64,000 bases of DNA from an uncultured Bacteroidales bacterium (GCA_946407715.1 CAMJPH010000003.1:1-64000), one strand, 5' to 3'. Positions 9,441 to 18,452 are shown, counted from the first letter of the stretch. Notes: generated from the letters alone by a model not told the origin. Numbers and translations: made by a program.

Positions 9441-10526
9441 CTATAAGTGTTTGTGTAAAGTTTCCGCGATAATATCGGCGGCATGGCCGTCACCATACAG
9501 CACAATAGGGAAAATCGGCGGCACATCAATCAGATTCTGAACGGTTTGCAGGATGGCGGCGGGTTCCGTTCCGACCACATGGTTGTAGCCGCAGCCTACT
9601 AATTCCGTCCATTCGGTTTCGTTGCGGAGGGTGATGCAGTATTTCTGCATGTAGTATGCCTCTTTTTGCAGGCCGCCGCTGTCAGTCATCACTAATGAGC
9701 AGTGGCTCAGTAAATAGAGCATTTCCAAATAGCCGACTGGCTCAATGAATTGGATGGACGTATGGTCAAAGGGATAGCCGATGGCTTCTAAGCTTTTGCG
9801 AGAGTGCGGATGTAGCGGGCATACGATGGGGATGATTTCGCCCGTCTGTTCAAGAGCGTAAAGCAACTGTCTGAGTATATGAAGATTATCCACATTTTCG
9901 GCACGGTGGAAAGTGCAGATGGCGAATCGGTCGGGTAGGGTGGTGGCGGGTTTGCGCATGTGTGAGGCGAACTCTCGGGCTGCATCTTTCATCACGTCGC
10001 CGCTCATCACGACTTTTGCGTCGTTCGTCAGCTGTCTTTCTTTACAGAGTTGATTCATAGCTGTTTCGGAAGGACAGAACAGCAAGTCGCTGATTCGGTC
10101 GGTGAGGATGCGGTTAATTTCCTCAGGCATGGCTTCGTTGTAGGAACGCAGTCCCGCCTCGATGTGCGCCACTCGGATATGCAGTTTCTTGGCAGCCAAT
10201 GCTCCTGCGAGGGTTGAATCCGTGTCGCCATATACAAGCACCCAGTCAGGACTTTCGCGCAGCAATACCGCTTCAATCTGTTCCATCATGCGGCCGGTGA
10301 GTGCGCCGTGTGGAAGACCGTGTATGCCAAGGTGATACGATGGTTTAGGGAGTTGCATCTCTTCGAAAAAGAGTTGCGACATGTTTTGGTCGAAATGTTG
10401 GCCAGTATGTATGATGACTTCTTGAATGTTAGGATATTGTGACAAAGCACGGGAAACCACAGCGGCTTTGATGAATTGTGGCCTCGCTCCGAGGATGGTG
10501 ACTATTTTGAGGGTTCGATTATTCAA
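9441..10526 (-). CDS. wecB: UDP-N-acetylglucosamine 2-epimerase (non-hydrolysing)
   Basis: A 361-residue cytoplasmic enzyme interconverting UDP-GlcNAc and UDP-ManNAc, which feeds surface polysaccharide synthesis. Typical motifs are G-A-R-P-Q-F-I-K-A near residue 14, H-T-G-Q-H-F-D, G-D-T-D-S-T-L-A, and H-I-E-A-G-L-R-S followed by P-E-E-I-N-R. Length is normal. It is transcribed on its own from a good promoter at 10547. No other polysaccharide genes lie next to it. It ends 5 bases from the converging symporter gene, with no obvious terminator between them. Confidence 0.95.
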   Translation of the reverse strand: MNNRTLKIVTILGARPQFIKAAVVSRALSQYPNIQEVIIHTGQHFDQNMSQLFFEEMQLPKPSYHLGIHGLPHGALTGRMMEQIEAVLLRESPDWVLVYGDTDSTLAGALAAKKLHIRVAHIEAGLRSYNEAMPEEINRILTDRISDLLFCPSETAMNQLCKERQLTNDAKVVMSGDVMKDAAREFASHMRKPATTLPDRFAICTFHRAENVDNLHILRQLLYALEQTGEIIPIVCPLHPHSRKSLEAIGYPFDHTSIQFIEPVGYLEMLYLLSHCSLVMTDSGGLQKEAYYMQKYCITLRNETEWTELVGCGYNHVVGTEPAAILQTVQNLIDVPPIFPIVLYGDGHAADIIAETLHKHL

Positions 10527-10546
10527 TGTGACAATAAATTAGATGG

Positions 10547-10554
10547 CAAAAGTA
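10547..10554 (-). promoter_or_regulatory. wecB: -7 promoter element of wecB
   Basis: On the minus strand TACTTTTG followed by CC, 20 bases before the wecB start. Confidence 0.7.
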
Positions 10555-10570
10555 CAATTTTTTCGGATTA

Positions 10571-10640
10571 TTTGTGAATGGTGAGTTGTGATTAGTGAAT
10601 TGTGATTTGAGAGGATTAGATGATTTGAGAATTTGGGGTA
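10571..10640. repeat. Heptad-periodic intergenic sequence
   Basis: A run of 7-base units ending in GTGA (TTTGTGA, ATGGTGA, GTTGTGA, TTAGTGA, ATTGTGA) fills most of the gap between wecB and the PNGase-like gene. Confidence 0.65.
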
Positions 10641-10654
10641 TTTCGAAAATCTTT

Positions 10655-12373
10655 TCATCTTTTCATCTCATCCATCGTCTCATCGTCTTTCATCGTCCCA
10701 ATGAGCACCCCTGACACGTTCCATGCGCTGAAATATGTGCCTTCGCGCTGGCCTTGCGGGATGGCAATGGTGATGGTGTGTTTGCCGGGGGGGAGGTCCG
10801 TGAGGTCGAAATAGACTGGTTGCGTGGCGGTCCCGGGGCACCAGCCTGAGCGGGAATAGTCGGAGGAGGACATGCCGTTCCAGAAATTGCCGGATGCGGG
10901 ATTGAAGGCGCGGAAAGTGCCGCAGTCGCTGCGCCACGGCGTGTGACGGAAACGCGGTTGTCCGTCGATGATGATGACGTTCTCTTTCGGCACGAACTCA
11001 TCCCCCGAGTCCCAGCCCCCATGACCTGTGCTGATGTAGCGCAGCCGTAGTGAGGTGAGCCTTTCGGGAATGGTGAACGTAACCGTAAGCGAATCCGTTT
11101 CAAAGAGTGTTCCGTAGTTTTGTCCTGACATTTCCATCACGTTGCAGGTGTTAAAGAGCGGCAGCGTCCAGTACTCCTTGTTGATGTCGCCCGACCATTC
11201 GTTGCTTTCGGGGTAGGCTTTGATATCGAGGGAAATCTTGTGTCCGCCGGCATCGTAGTTGCCGATGAATGCCCCGATATAGACATCGCCTTGCAAATAT
11301 TGTCGTAAATCGCTGACATCCTGCTTGTAATATGCGAAATCCTCCCAGTCTTTGTCATTGAGTGAACGGTACTGGTTGTAGTGGTGAACTCCAAATGGGG
11401 TGAAGAAGCGGACCAACTCCACCAAAGGCGTGAAATCTTTCTCCAAACGAATGCCTTGATATTTTTCCCCGTTTTTATCGGTAAAGGTCGGCAGTACTCC
11501 CACGCTGTCTATCAGGGCGTTAAAGAAGCTGATTTTCGAGGCGGGGATGACGAAGATGGATCCGGTGCGGTCGTAGGCATCGCCGTTGGATTGTTCCGTA
11601 AGCTCTGCAAATAGCTGATAATAAGACGGAAATTGCTTCAAGTTAATCCGTTTTAGAATGATGGTGCCGTTGGAGTAGGGCAGGGTGGTGTCGAAAGGGA
11701 TGATTTTGGATTTTTCTATTTTAGGGTTAAAGCAAATTTGTGCGTCTTGAAAAACGGGGATTGTGATGACAAGTTTCTCTTTCTCAAGATTGTTGAGGGC
11801 GCGGCGTTCGGTGTATTGTCCGAGGTTCGTGGGGATGAGGGGGTCCGTGTTCTTGGATTTCTTGACGGAGGATAACCGTGTGGTTGTGTTGCCGTTACGG
11901 GTGAGCTGCACGAGCACACCCGGCAGGTTTCCGAATGACGCAGAGGCAGTAGCACGGCACTTCAGGTCTTCAGTAACCCAAATCTCCATCTTGTTGGAAA
12001 ACAACGTAGAGGTGTATTTCTTGCAGTTGTAGCCGTTCACTTTCTCGGTTTTCTCCAGCGTATATTGGTTGTCGTTTTTAAGACTGTAGCCTGTGTAATA
12101 TTGTTCTTCTTTCGAGTAGAAGAGTTGGTAAAACACGGTGTCACGGTTGTAGTCGATATAGGTGATGTGCTGCGCAATACCTGGGATTGGATTCTCTTCT
12201 GTGGAATCTGCGGAGCTGATTTTCAGGCAGTTATAAAACACCAATGTTTCAGTGTGCGATGTGTCGCCGTTTCCTCCGACAGTGAATGATTCATATAGCA
12301 GGCGGTATTGCGCATTCGCGGCAAGTATCGCCATCACAATGATTGTGAAAAGGAGAAATGTTTTCTTTATCAT
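10655..12373 (-). CDS. Secreted GLPGLI-domain / PNGase F-like fusion protein
   Basis: A 572-residue protein with a signal peptide (about residues 1-21). Residues about 22-240 resemble the GLPGLI family, a Bacteroidota secreted domain named after its conserved motif, here G-N-L-P-G-V-L-V. From about residue 310 the sequence matches peptide-N-glycosidase F: F-T-P-F-G-V-H-H near the start; S-T-G-H-G-G-W-D-S-G-D-E-F; then T-P-W-R-S-D-C-G and N-P-A-S-G-N-F-W-N-G; and finally S-G-W-C-P-G. PNGase F cleaves the bond between asparagine and an N-linked glycan, so this enzyme probably deglycosylates glycoproteins in the periplasm or outside. I did not map catalytic residues individually, so activity is inferred. 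No T9SS sorting domain is visible. The GH92 mannosidase at the window end would suit the same use. Confidence 0.82.
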   Translation of the reverse strand: MIKKTFLLFTIIVMAILAANAQYRLLYESFTVGGNGDTSHTETLVFYNCLKISSADSTEENPIPGIAQHITYIDYNRDTVFYQLFYSKEEQYYTGYSLKNDNQYTLEKTEKVNGYNCKKYTSTLFSNKMEIWVTEDLKCRATASASFGNLPGVLVQLTRNGNTTTRLSSVKKSKNTDPLIPTNLGQYTERRALNNLEKEKLVITIPVFQDAQICFNPKIEKSKIIPFDTTLPYSNGTIILKRINLKQFPSYYQLFAELTEQSNGDAYDRTGSIFVIPASKISFFNALIDSVGVLPTFTDKNGEKYQGIRLEKDFTPLVELVRFFTPFGVHHYNQYRSLNDKDWEDFAYYKQDVSDLRQYLQGDVYIGAFIGNYDAGGHKISLDIKAYPESNEWSGDINKEYWTLPLFNTCNVMEMSGQNYGTLFETDSLTVTFTIPERLTSLRLRYISTGHGGWDSGDEFVPKENVIIIDGQPRFRHTPWRSDCGTFRAFNPASGNFWNGMSSSDYSRSGWCPGTATQPVYFDLTDLPPGKHTITIAIPQGQREGTYFSAWNVSGVLIGTMKDDETMDEMKR

Positions 12374-12419
12374 ATTATAGATGTAGGGTATGAATGTGTT
12401 TTCTTTTATAAATTTGCTA

Positions 12420-12860
12420 TTATCGGCGTTCTGAGAAAAATTTTTTCAACAGTGTCGCGCAATCGTCGGCAAGTGTACCTTGCCGGACTTCGGCTTTGGA
12501 GGGAAATTTGCCATCTTTAAGATAGATGGAGTAACCCCGTTTTGGATCAGCGGCACCGAACACTAATGTCTTGATTTGGGCGTGAGCGATGGCGCCGGCA
12601 CACATCAGACACGGTTCAAGGGTTACATATAACGTGCATTCCTGTAAATATTTAGCCCCTAATGCGTTAGCTGCAGAGGTGAGAGCCATCATTTCTGCAT
12701 GAGCAGTAACGTCTTGTAAAGTTTCCGTCAAATTGTGCCCTCTTGCAATGATTTGGTTGTCAAGAACAACGACTGCCCCCACAGGGATTTCATTCTCTTC
12801 GTATGCATCCTCAGCTTCTTGCAAGGCGATGCGCATATAATAGGTATCATCGAGTTTCAT
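12420..12860 (-). CDS. tadA: tRNA-specific adenosine deaminase TadA family
   Basis: A 146-residue zinc-dependent deaminase. The zinc and catalytic motifs are H-A-E (about residue 54) and P-C-L-M-C-A-G (about residue 84). TadA converts adenosine 34 to inosine in tRNA-Arg(ACG). Length and motifs fit TadA; guanine or cytosine deaminases of the same superfamily are a less likely alternative. It is last in an apparent lytTR-nth-tadA operon, with 12 bases between it and nth. Confidence 0.88.
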   Translation of the reverse strand: MKLDDTYYMRIALQEAEDAYEENEIPVGAVVVLDNQIIARGHNLTETLQDVTAHAEMMALTSAANALGAKYLQECTLYVTLEPCLMCAGAIAHAQIKTLVFGAADPKRGYSIYLKDGKFPSKAEVRQGTLADDCATLLKKFFSERR

Positions 12861-12872
12861 CTTTTTGATTTA

Positions 12873-13523
12873 TTAAAATTCTCTTATCCTCTTATTCTCA
12901 TCACACACCGAAGCAAGTGAACACCCTTCGCAGTGTGGTTTTCGTGCTGTGCAGACGTAGCGGCCATGGAGCAGCAGCCAATGGTGAGCGCGGGAAATGT
13001 ATTCCTTTGGGAAATTTTTAACCAGCTCTTTTTCAACGGATTCCGGTGTTTTTGCAGTGTCGGGAACAAGTCCGAGACGATGGGAGACGCGGAAGACGTG
13101 CGTATCAACTGGCATTGCCGCTTGTTCGAATGCGAACGCAAGTACCACATTGGCGGTCTTGCGTCCCACGCCGGGCAGTTTGGTCAAATCCTCGATGTTG
13201 TGTGGAATCTCCCCGCCGAAATCCCGAACAACCATCTGTGCCATTTGTAATAGATGACGGGTTTTGCTGTTTGGATAAGACACTGATTTGATGTATGATA
13301 GAATATCCTCTTCCGTCGCTCTCGCCATGTTGGACACGGTAGGGTATGCAGCAAACAGTGCAGGCGTTACCATATTTACACGCTTGTCTGTGCATTGTGC
13401 CGCTAACATGGTGGCCACCAACAGTTCATAGGCGTTCCCAAAATTCAATTCCGAAGCGACATCCGGTTGAGCCTTTGAGAAAAAATCAACAATGTAGTTG
13501 TATTTGTCCGATTTCTTGCGCAT
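12873..13523 (-). CDS. nth: Endonuclease III
   Basis: A 216-residue DNA glycosylase/AP lyase that removes oxidised pyrimidines in base excision repair. The helix-hairpin-helix L-P-G-V-G-R-K-T-A-N-V carries the catalytic lysine, and V-D-T-H-V carries the catalytic aspartate. The C-terminus has the C-x6-C-x2-C-x5-C iron-sulfur motif. The start lies 9 bases after the upstream LytTR gene, so the two are probably co-transcribed. Everything expected of Nth is present. Confidence 0.96.
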   Translation of the reverse strand: MRKKSDKYNYIVDFFSKAQPDVASELNFGNAYELLVATMLAAQCTDKRVNMVTPALFAAYPTVSNMARATEEDILSYIKSVSYPNSKTRHLLQMAQMVVRDFGGEIPHNIEDLTKLPGVGRKTANVVLAFAFEQAAMPVDTHVFRVSHRLGLVPDTAKTPESVEKELVKNFPKEYISRAHHWLLLHGRYVCTARKPHCEGCSLASVCDENKRIREF

Positions 13524-13532
13524 TTTTGATGA

Positions 13533-14588
13533 TTATTCGTCACTGTTTTGGATAAAATAGGCTGTCACGGCATCCAAATATGTTTTGGAAATAGGGATTT
13601 GTTGCAAACCGGCCTGACCGAAATCAAGGTAGGGCCCGTCTTTGTCTTTGCGTAATAGCAGAATATTAGAGAAATTGACCAAATAGCTTCTGTGACAGCG
13701 AATAAAACCGTATTTCTCAAGCTTGTCTTGTTGCTTTTTCATAGAACTCCGCAGTGTAAACCGTTCCACCGCCTCTTTGTTGCGATAGTATATATGCACA
13801 TAGTTTTCTGCCGATTCTATATAATATATGTTTTCAAGCCGCATCGACAGCTGCAGCTCTTTTTTTTCATCAAAAAAATTGACTATTTTAGAAGAAGCAG
13901 GAGGGGTTAAGGCTATATCGGATTGTTCTTGGACAATTGTCGTAGAGACGGGGCTTTGAGTGTTTTTTTCTGTTTCGGTCAAATGATTGTCCAATATCAT
14001 ATCATCCCCCGAGAAATCATCCGAGAAAGAAAAATCATTCTCTTTTATGGATGAATCATTCTTTTGATTTTCAGTCTGTTTTTCAATGTTATTTGGGGTG
14101 ATGTTTTCGGCTTTTTGGGATTCCAAAGCGGATATTTTCTCGTCTTTTTCACGAGTGCTGAAATAGAGTAGGGTGATGATGACTGGAATGCTCAGAATGG
14201 TTGGGACGAAAATGACCGCTCTCGCGAAAATTTCTGAAAAATCGCGGGTGTCTTTTGTGACGAAATGGACAATCAAGGTGTAAAGGAATGCGATGCAGAA
14301 CACTTCGACAAGATGCCAAAACCAGTATTGCAAATGGCTGAGAGGCTTTCGTTTATGTGTGTGATACATAATCATTCTGCTGATAAGAAGGACAACCGTT
14401 CCACCTGAAGTAATGATGAGGGTGTCGGTGAAAAGCTGCGCCCTGGTGTAGTGCTGGATGTTGTACCAAGCCCCGTGAAACGGGGTGAAGATGTTGACAA
14501 AAAGAAGCGAATACAAAAACACAAATATCAGAAAGAATATGATATTGTCCTTGGTGACATAGTATTCCGGTATATTTTTATGTATCAT
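13533..14588 (-). CDS. Membrane-anchored LytTR-family transcriptional regulator
   Basis: A 351-residue protein. The N-terminal half contains about four membrane helices. It is followed by a polar, serine- and glutamate-rich linker and a C-terminal LytTR DNA-binding domain (Y-Y-I-E-S-A-E-N-Y-V-H-I-Y, later F-I-R-C-H-R-S-Y-L-V-N). There is no receiver domain, so it is not a classical response regulator; membrane LytTR proteins without receivers are common in Bacteroidota, where their signals are mostly unknown. An ATG 42 bases further upstream was rejected because the promoter at 14610-14617 would then lie inside the coding region. It is the first gene of the probable operon with nth and tadA. 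Confidence 0.85.
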   Translation of the reverse strand: MIHKNIPEYYVTKDNIIFFLIFVFLYSLLFVNIFTPFHGAWYNIQHYTRAQLFTDTLIITSGGTVVLLISRMIMYHTHKRKPLSHLQYWFWHLVEVFCIAFLYTLIVHFVTKDTRDFSEIFARAVIFVPTILSIPVIITLLYFSTREKDEKISALESQKAENITPNNIEKQTENQKNDSSIKENDFSFSDDFSGDDMILDNHLTETEKNTQSPVSTTIVQEQSDIALTPPASSKIVNFFDEKKELQLSMRLENIYYIESAENYVHIYYRNKEAVERFTLRSSMKKQQDKLEKYGFIRCHRSYLVNFSNILLLRKDKDGPYLDFGQAGLQQIPISKTYLDAVTAYFIQNSDE

Positions 14589-14609
14589 TATATCCAAAAA
14601 AATAACCTG

Positions 14610-14617
14610 CAAAAATA
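14610..14617 (-). promoter_or_regulatory. -7 promoter element of the lytTR-nth-tadA operon
   Basis: TATTTTTG followed by CAGG on the minus strand, 21 bases before the ATG at 14588. It decides the start choice for that gene. Confidence 0.75.
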
Positions 14618-14791
14618 CTATTTTTTCCATTGTGGATTCAAATTGATTCGTATTTCGTCCCTATATTCGTCATTTTGTCACTCGTTCGCTTCTTTTCGTC
14701 CTCTTCGCCTTTGTAATTGTCACATTTGAATTCTTTTTTTGCATAAAAAGAGTTTTTTTGCAGCCTGAAAAATCACTAACCAAAATTCGAA

Positions 14792-16576
14792 ATGAAGAAC
14801 ATCAAGCGTATTTATGACATTATGCTCCAATATGAGGAGCGTCATCCGAATCAAAAAATTGCTTTGTCCGGCAAGATTGGAAAAAACAAATGGAATGAAT
14901 ATACTCCGCAACTGTTTAAGAAAACAGCCAATGAGCTGAGTTGCGCCTTGCTTGCGAAAGGAATCAAAAAAGGTGACAAGGTTGCTGTGATTTCCACTAA
15001 CCGTCCTGAATGGACAATTACTCAAATGGCTGTCACCCAAATCGGTGCTGTATTGGTGCCTATCTATCCGACCATCACTGCGGAGGATTACCAGTACATT
15101 CTGCAGCATTGTGAGGCAAAGTTGGTTATTTTAGAGGGTGAGATTGTTATGCGTAAGGTTCAGTCTGTTGCCGATACCCTTCCTGAACTGAAAGATATAT
15201 ATACGTTTGTTGACCGCAAAGATTACCCTTACTGGAATCAGCTGATTTCATTGGGCAGGGATCATTACGACGAGACAAAATTGGAAACTTTACGTGCTGC
15301 CAATGATGAGAAAGAATGTGCAATGATTATTTACACGTCAGGTACTACAGGGACGCCCAAGGGAGTGATGCTTTCTCACTACAACATCCTTTCTCAAATA
15401 GAGAATCTGAAGCACATCCCCTCCGCTTGGTCGAAGAAAGGTTTGAGTTTCTTGCCGTTGTGCCACGCATACGAGAATATGATTGTCCTTCTGTACCAGT
15501 ACTTGGGCATGACGGTTTATTACGTTTCCAATTTGGCAACTATTGCCGAGGCAATGCGCGAGGTTAAACCGACCATGATGACTGCGGTGCCGCGCGTGTT
15601 GGAAAAGTTCTACGAGAAAATTGAGGCTTCAGGCAAGACTAAGACAGGTGCGGCACGCTCCATTTTTGATTGGGCGGTGAAAATCGCCTTGAAATACAAT
15701 ATTGAAGACGAAGACAGAACAGCCGTTTACAACATGCAACACAAGCTGGCCGACAAGTTGGTGTATAGTAAGATACGTAAAGGGTTGGGCGCAGACCACT
15801 TTGACATTCTTGTCTCGGGTGCGGCCTCACTTAAACCTGAACTCTGTTCTTTTTTCTCCGCCATCGGTATGCCCGTGTTTGAGGGTTACGGTATGACGGA
15901 GACTTCGCCCGTGATCGCGGTCTCCTGTCGTGAGAAGTATGGACGTGAAGCTAACACTGTCGGATTTCCGCTTGGTGGCGTGGATGTTGCCATTACCAAA
16001 GAAGGGGAGATTATCTGCCGCGGTCACAATGTGATGATGGGCTATTACAAAAATGAAGAACAGACCCGTGAAATCATTGACGAGAGCGGGTGGCTGCACA
16101 CAGGCGACATGGGGCGATTCACCGAACGAGGGCAATTGATTATCACCGGACGACTCAAGAATATTTTTAAGACCTCTATGGGTAAGTATGTTAACCCTCA
16201 AATTATTGAGGAAAAAATGTTGCAGTCCAAGTATATAGATCAGATTCTCGTGGTGGGCGAAAACCAGAAATTTGTGGCTGCATTAATTATTCCGGATTTT
16301 TCTGCAATAAAAGAGTGGTGTGAATCAGAAAAAATTATATATTTGCACCCGAAAGAAATGGTTGAGAATCTGAATGTCAAAAACTTGATTAAAAACGAGA
16401 TAAACAAATACAATCAAGAACTTAGCAAGTCTGAAAATGTAATGAGGTTTGAGTTACTTGCTGATGAATGGACTCAAGAAAACGGTTTCTTAACCCCGAC
16501 TTTGAAAGTGAAGAGGAATAAAATCTCAAAGAGATACGCTGAATTGATTGACTCTATGTTTGTTGATCATCAGTAG
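14792..16576 (+). CDS. Long-chain acyl-CoA synthetase (AMP-forming)
   Basis: A 594-residue enzyme activating fatty acids to acyl-CoA through an acyl-AMP intermediate. The AMP-binding motif Y-T-S-G-T-T-G-T-P-K-G-V-M-L-S-H lies near residue 180. The later G-Y-G-M-T-E-T-S-P and T-G-D-M-G motifs are present, followed by the L-K-N-I-F-K-T-S-M-G-K-Y hinge region. It is similar to Bacteroidota FadD-like enzymes. The upstream 200 bases are shared with the divergent LytTR gene and hold two T-rich blocks ending in TTTTTTTGCA, though neither has the TA of a clean -7 element. Two hairpins follow the gene. Confidence 0.93.
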   Translation: MKNIKRIYDIMLQYEERHPNQKIALSGKIGKNKWNEYTPQLFKKTANELSCALLAKGIKKGDKVAVISTNRPEWTITQMAVTQIGAVLVPIYPTITAEDYQYILQHCEAKLVILEGEIVMRKVQSVADTLPELKDIYTFVDRKDYPYWNQLISLGRDHYDETKLETLRAANDEKECAMIIYTSGTTGTPKGVMLSHYNILSQIENLKHIPSAWSKKGLSFLPLCHAYENMIVLLYQYLGMTVYYVSNLATIAEAMREVKPTMMTAVPRVLEKFYEKIEASGKTKTGAARSIFDWAVKIALKYNIEDEDRTAVYNMQHKLADKLVYSKIRKGLGADHFDILVSGAASLKPELCSFFSAIGMPVFEGYGMTETSPVIAVSCREKYGREANTVGFPLGGVDVAITKEGEIICRGHNVMMGYYKNEEQTREIIDESGWLHTGDMGRFTERGQLIITGRLKNIFKTSMGKYVNPQIIEEKMLQSKYIDQILVVGENQKFVAALIIPDFSAIKEWCESEKIIYLHPKEMVENLNVKNLIKNEINKYNQELSKSENVMRFELLADEWTQENGFLTPTLKVKRNKISKRYAELIDSMFVDHQ

Positions 16577-16583
16577 AGAAGAA

Positions 16584-16620
16584 GCGGGTCGTTTGAGTTT
16601 TTCCCCAAAACGAGACCCGC
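16584..16620 (+). other. Inverted repeat after the acyl-CoA synthetase gene
   Basis: GCGGGTC pairs with GACCCGC across a 23-base spacer that itself has short complementary ends. It lacks a T tract, so it is probably an mRNA 3' stem rather than a complete terminator. Confidence 0.4.
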
Positions 16621-16643
16621 ATTCATGTGTTGTGTTATGTGCG

Positions 16644-16677
16644 AAAGAGGCTTCCAGACGGAGGCCTCTTTCTATTT
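16644..16677 (+). terminator. Rho-independent terminator of the acyl-CoA synthetase gene
   Basis: AAAGAGGC pairs with GCCTCTTT and is followed by CTATTTT. Confidence 0.6.
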
Positions 16678-16687
16678 TGCTTGCTTG

Positions 16688-16722
16688 ATAGTGAATGGTG
16701 AATGGTGAATCGTAAGCGTAGA
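16688..16722. repeat. Short heptad repeat
   Basis: Units TAGTGAA, TGGTGAA, TGGTGAA, TCGTAAG in tandem between two terminators. Confidence 0.6.
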
Positions 16723-16741
16723 GTCAATTAAAAGTCATGGT

Positions 16742-16771
16742 CAAAAAAAAACCGGCTTGAATTGAGCCGGT
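16742..16771 (-). terminator. rplY: Rho-independent terminator of rplY
   Basis: On the minus strand ACCGGCT and AGCCGGT pair perfectly around a 7-base loop and are followed by eight T residues. Confidence 0.85.
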
Positions 16772-16801
16772 CTATTTTGAGTTCGGGAAAACGATTCGTT
16801 A

Positions 16802-17386
16802 TTATGCTTCCTCTTCGGTTTCCTCGTTGGATGCAGATGCAGAACCGCGGGTCGGAACCACTTGCAGAACCACTTTGTTAGGATTGTCCACAATGGTGAG
16901 GTTGTCAATGTGGATGTCGCCGATTTTGGTCATGTCGTTGATGTCCAGATTGGAGATGTCAGCGGTGATTTCCTCGGGGATGTTCTCCAACAAGCCACGG
17001 ACTTTGAGTTTGCGCACGCGCTTTTTCAGCAGACCGCCTTTCAAAACACCGGGGGAGGTGCCTTTCACTTTGAACGGGATCTCGATGGTGATGGGTTTTC
17101 CGTCAACTACTTCCAGAAAATCGACATGCATTAGTTTGTCGGTGATGGCATGGAACTGGGTCTCTTGGACGATGGCCTTGCGAACGTCGCCGTTGATGTT
17201 CACCTCTGCATATCTCACTTCGGGGGTGTAGAGCAGGTTTTTGAACTGCCGTTCGTCAACTACGAACATTTTTTGGTCTTTACCGCCGTATATCACGCAC
17301 GGAATCATGCCCTGATTGCGTTGGGCTTTTGCATCTTTTTTCCCTACGTTCTCTCTCAGAGAACCGCTAATAGATACTGATTTCAT
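16802..17386 (-). CDS. rplY: 50S ribosomal protein L25 (CTC type)
   Basis: A 194-residue long-form L25/CTC protein that binds 5S rRNA in the large subunit. The N-terminal L25 domain includes I-P-C-V-I-Y-G-G near residue 28. The C-terminal TL5-like domain is followed by a short acidic tail rich in E, typical of Bacteroidota versions. It has its own promoter at 17426 and a strong terminator, so it is a single-gene unit, not linked to pth as in many bacteria. Confidence 0.95.
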   Translation of the reverse strand: MKSVSISGSLRENVGKKDAKAQRNQGMIPCVIYGGKDQKMFVVDERQFKNLLYTPEVRYAEVNINGDVRKAIVQETQFHAITDKLMHVDFLEVVDGKPITIEIPFKVKGTSPGVLKGGLLKKRVRKLKVRGLLENIPEEITADISNLDINDMTKIGDIHIDNLTIVDNPNKVVLQVVPTRGSASASNEETEEEA

Positions 17387-17425
17387 ACTGTTATAAATTA
17401 TAATGATAGGTTTTTAAAACGGCGG

Positions 17426-17433
17426 CAAAAATA
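17426..17433 (-). promoter_or_regulatory. rplY: -7 promoter element of rplY
   Basis: TATTTTTG followed by CCGCC on the minus strand, about 40 bases before the rplY start and directly after the nadA terminator. Confidence 0.75.
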
Positions 17434-17467
17434 CAAAAAAAACGAATATCTTTGGTGATATTCGTTT
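17433..17467 (-). terminator. nadA: Rho-independent terminator of nadA
   Basis: A perfect 11-base stem (AAACGAATATC / GATATTCGTTT) with a 6-base loop, followed on the minus strand by a run of T. Confidence 0.8.
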
Positions 17468-17505
17468 GATTAATCATTCATTTTTTCTGCATTCTTAATA
17501 CTGAA

Positions 17506-18426
17506 TCAGCTCATCTCCAGCATCCTCTGTATCGGCACCAACGCCTTCTTCCGCAGCTCCTCGTCCATGACGAGTTCGGGTTGCTCTTCGAGGAGGGCGG
17601 CGTAGATGTTCAGGAGATTGTTCTTCTTCATGTTCACGCAGTCGTGCTTGACCGCGCCGTTGTAGAGCGTGTAGAGCTTCTTGTCGGGGTTGCGCTTCTG
17701 CATCTCGTAGATGATACCGCTCTCGGTGACGACAATGAACTCCTTTGCGTCGCTTTCTCCGATGAAGTTGAGCATGGCGGCGGTGGAACCGATGAAATCG
17801 ACTTTCTCTAACAGCTCGCGGCGGCACTCGGGGTGCGCCACCACGATGGCATCGGGATGCTCGGCCTTGGCCTTCTCCAAATCCTCCACCTCGTAGTGGT
17901 CGTGAACGCAGCAGGCACCGTCCCACAGGAGCATTTCGCGGCCCGTCATCCGGTTGATGTAGTCACCGAGATTGCCGTCGGGCACGAAGATGATCTTCTC
18001 GTCCTTGGGCAGCTGGTTGACGAGCTTCAGGGCGTTTCCGGAGGTGACGATCAGGTCGCACTGGGCCTTCACCGCTGCCGTGCAGTTGACGTACGCTAAC
18101 ACTTTGTGGTCAGGGTGCTTCGCCTTGAATTCGGCGAGTTTTTCGGCTTTGCAGCTGTTCGCCAGCGAGCAGCCTGCGCTCATGTCGGGCACGAGCACTT
18201 TGCGCGTGGGGTTGAGGATCTTAGCCGTCTCCGCCATGAAGTGTACGCCGGCGAAGAGGATGATGTCGGCCTGCGTTTCGGCGGCCTTGCGGGCCAGCCC
18301 GAGGCTGTCGCCCACGAAGTCGGCCACTTCCTGCACTTCGGGCAGGGTGTAGTAATGCGCCAGGATGATGGCATTTTTCTCGCGTTTCAGGCGAGCGATT
18401 TCGGTTTTGAGTTCGTCGTTATTCAT
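17506..18426 (-). CDS. nadA: Quinolinate synthase A
   Basis: A 306-residue 4Fe-4S enzyme that condenses iminoaspartate with dihydroxyacetone phosphate to quinolinate in NAD synthesis. Motifs include A-H-Y-Y near residue 26, F-A-G-V-H-F-M-A-E-T-A, and P-D-M-S-A-G-C-S-L-A with a cluster cysteine. Further cysteines are in N-C-T-A-A-V-K-A and H-P-E-C-R. The start at 18426 gives the usual N-terminus; an upstream in-frame start would begin inside intergenic repeats. nadB and nadC are not in the window. Confidence 0.95.
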   Translation of the reverse strand: MNNDELKTEIARLKREKNAIILAHYYTLPEVQEVADFVGDSLGLARKAAETQADIILFAGVHFMAETAKILNPTRKVLVPDMSAGCSLANSCKAEKLAEFKAKHPDHKVLAYVNCTAAVKAQCDLIVTSGNALKLVNQLPKDEKIIFVPDGNLGDYINRMTGREMLLWDGACCVHDHYEVEDLEKAKAEHPDAIVVAHPECRRELLEKVDFIGSTAAMLNFIGESDAKEFIVVTESGIIYEMQKRNPDKKLYTLYNGAVKHDCVNMKKNNLLNIYAALLEEQPELVMDEELRKKALVPIQRMLEMS

Positions 18427-18428
18427 TC

Positions 18429-18452
18429 TTGTTTGCGGTTTACGGTTTACTT
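18429..18452. repeat. Short heptad repeat upstream of nadA
   Basis: Units of the type GTTTGCG / GTTTACG / GTTTAC, the same family as the array at 21026. Confidence 0.5.

Noticed and set aside
16584..16620. Riboswitch or attenuator after the acyl-CoA synthetase gene
   Set aside because: It lies between converging genes, so no downstream coding region is available to regulate; a 3' stem is the simpler reading.
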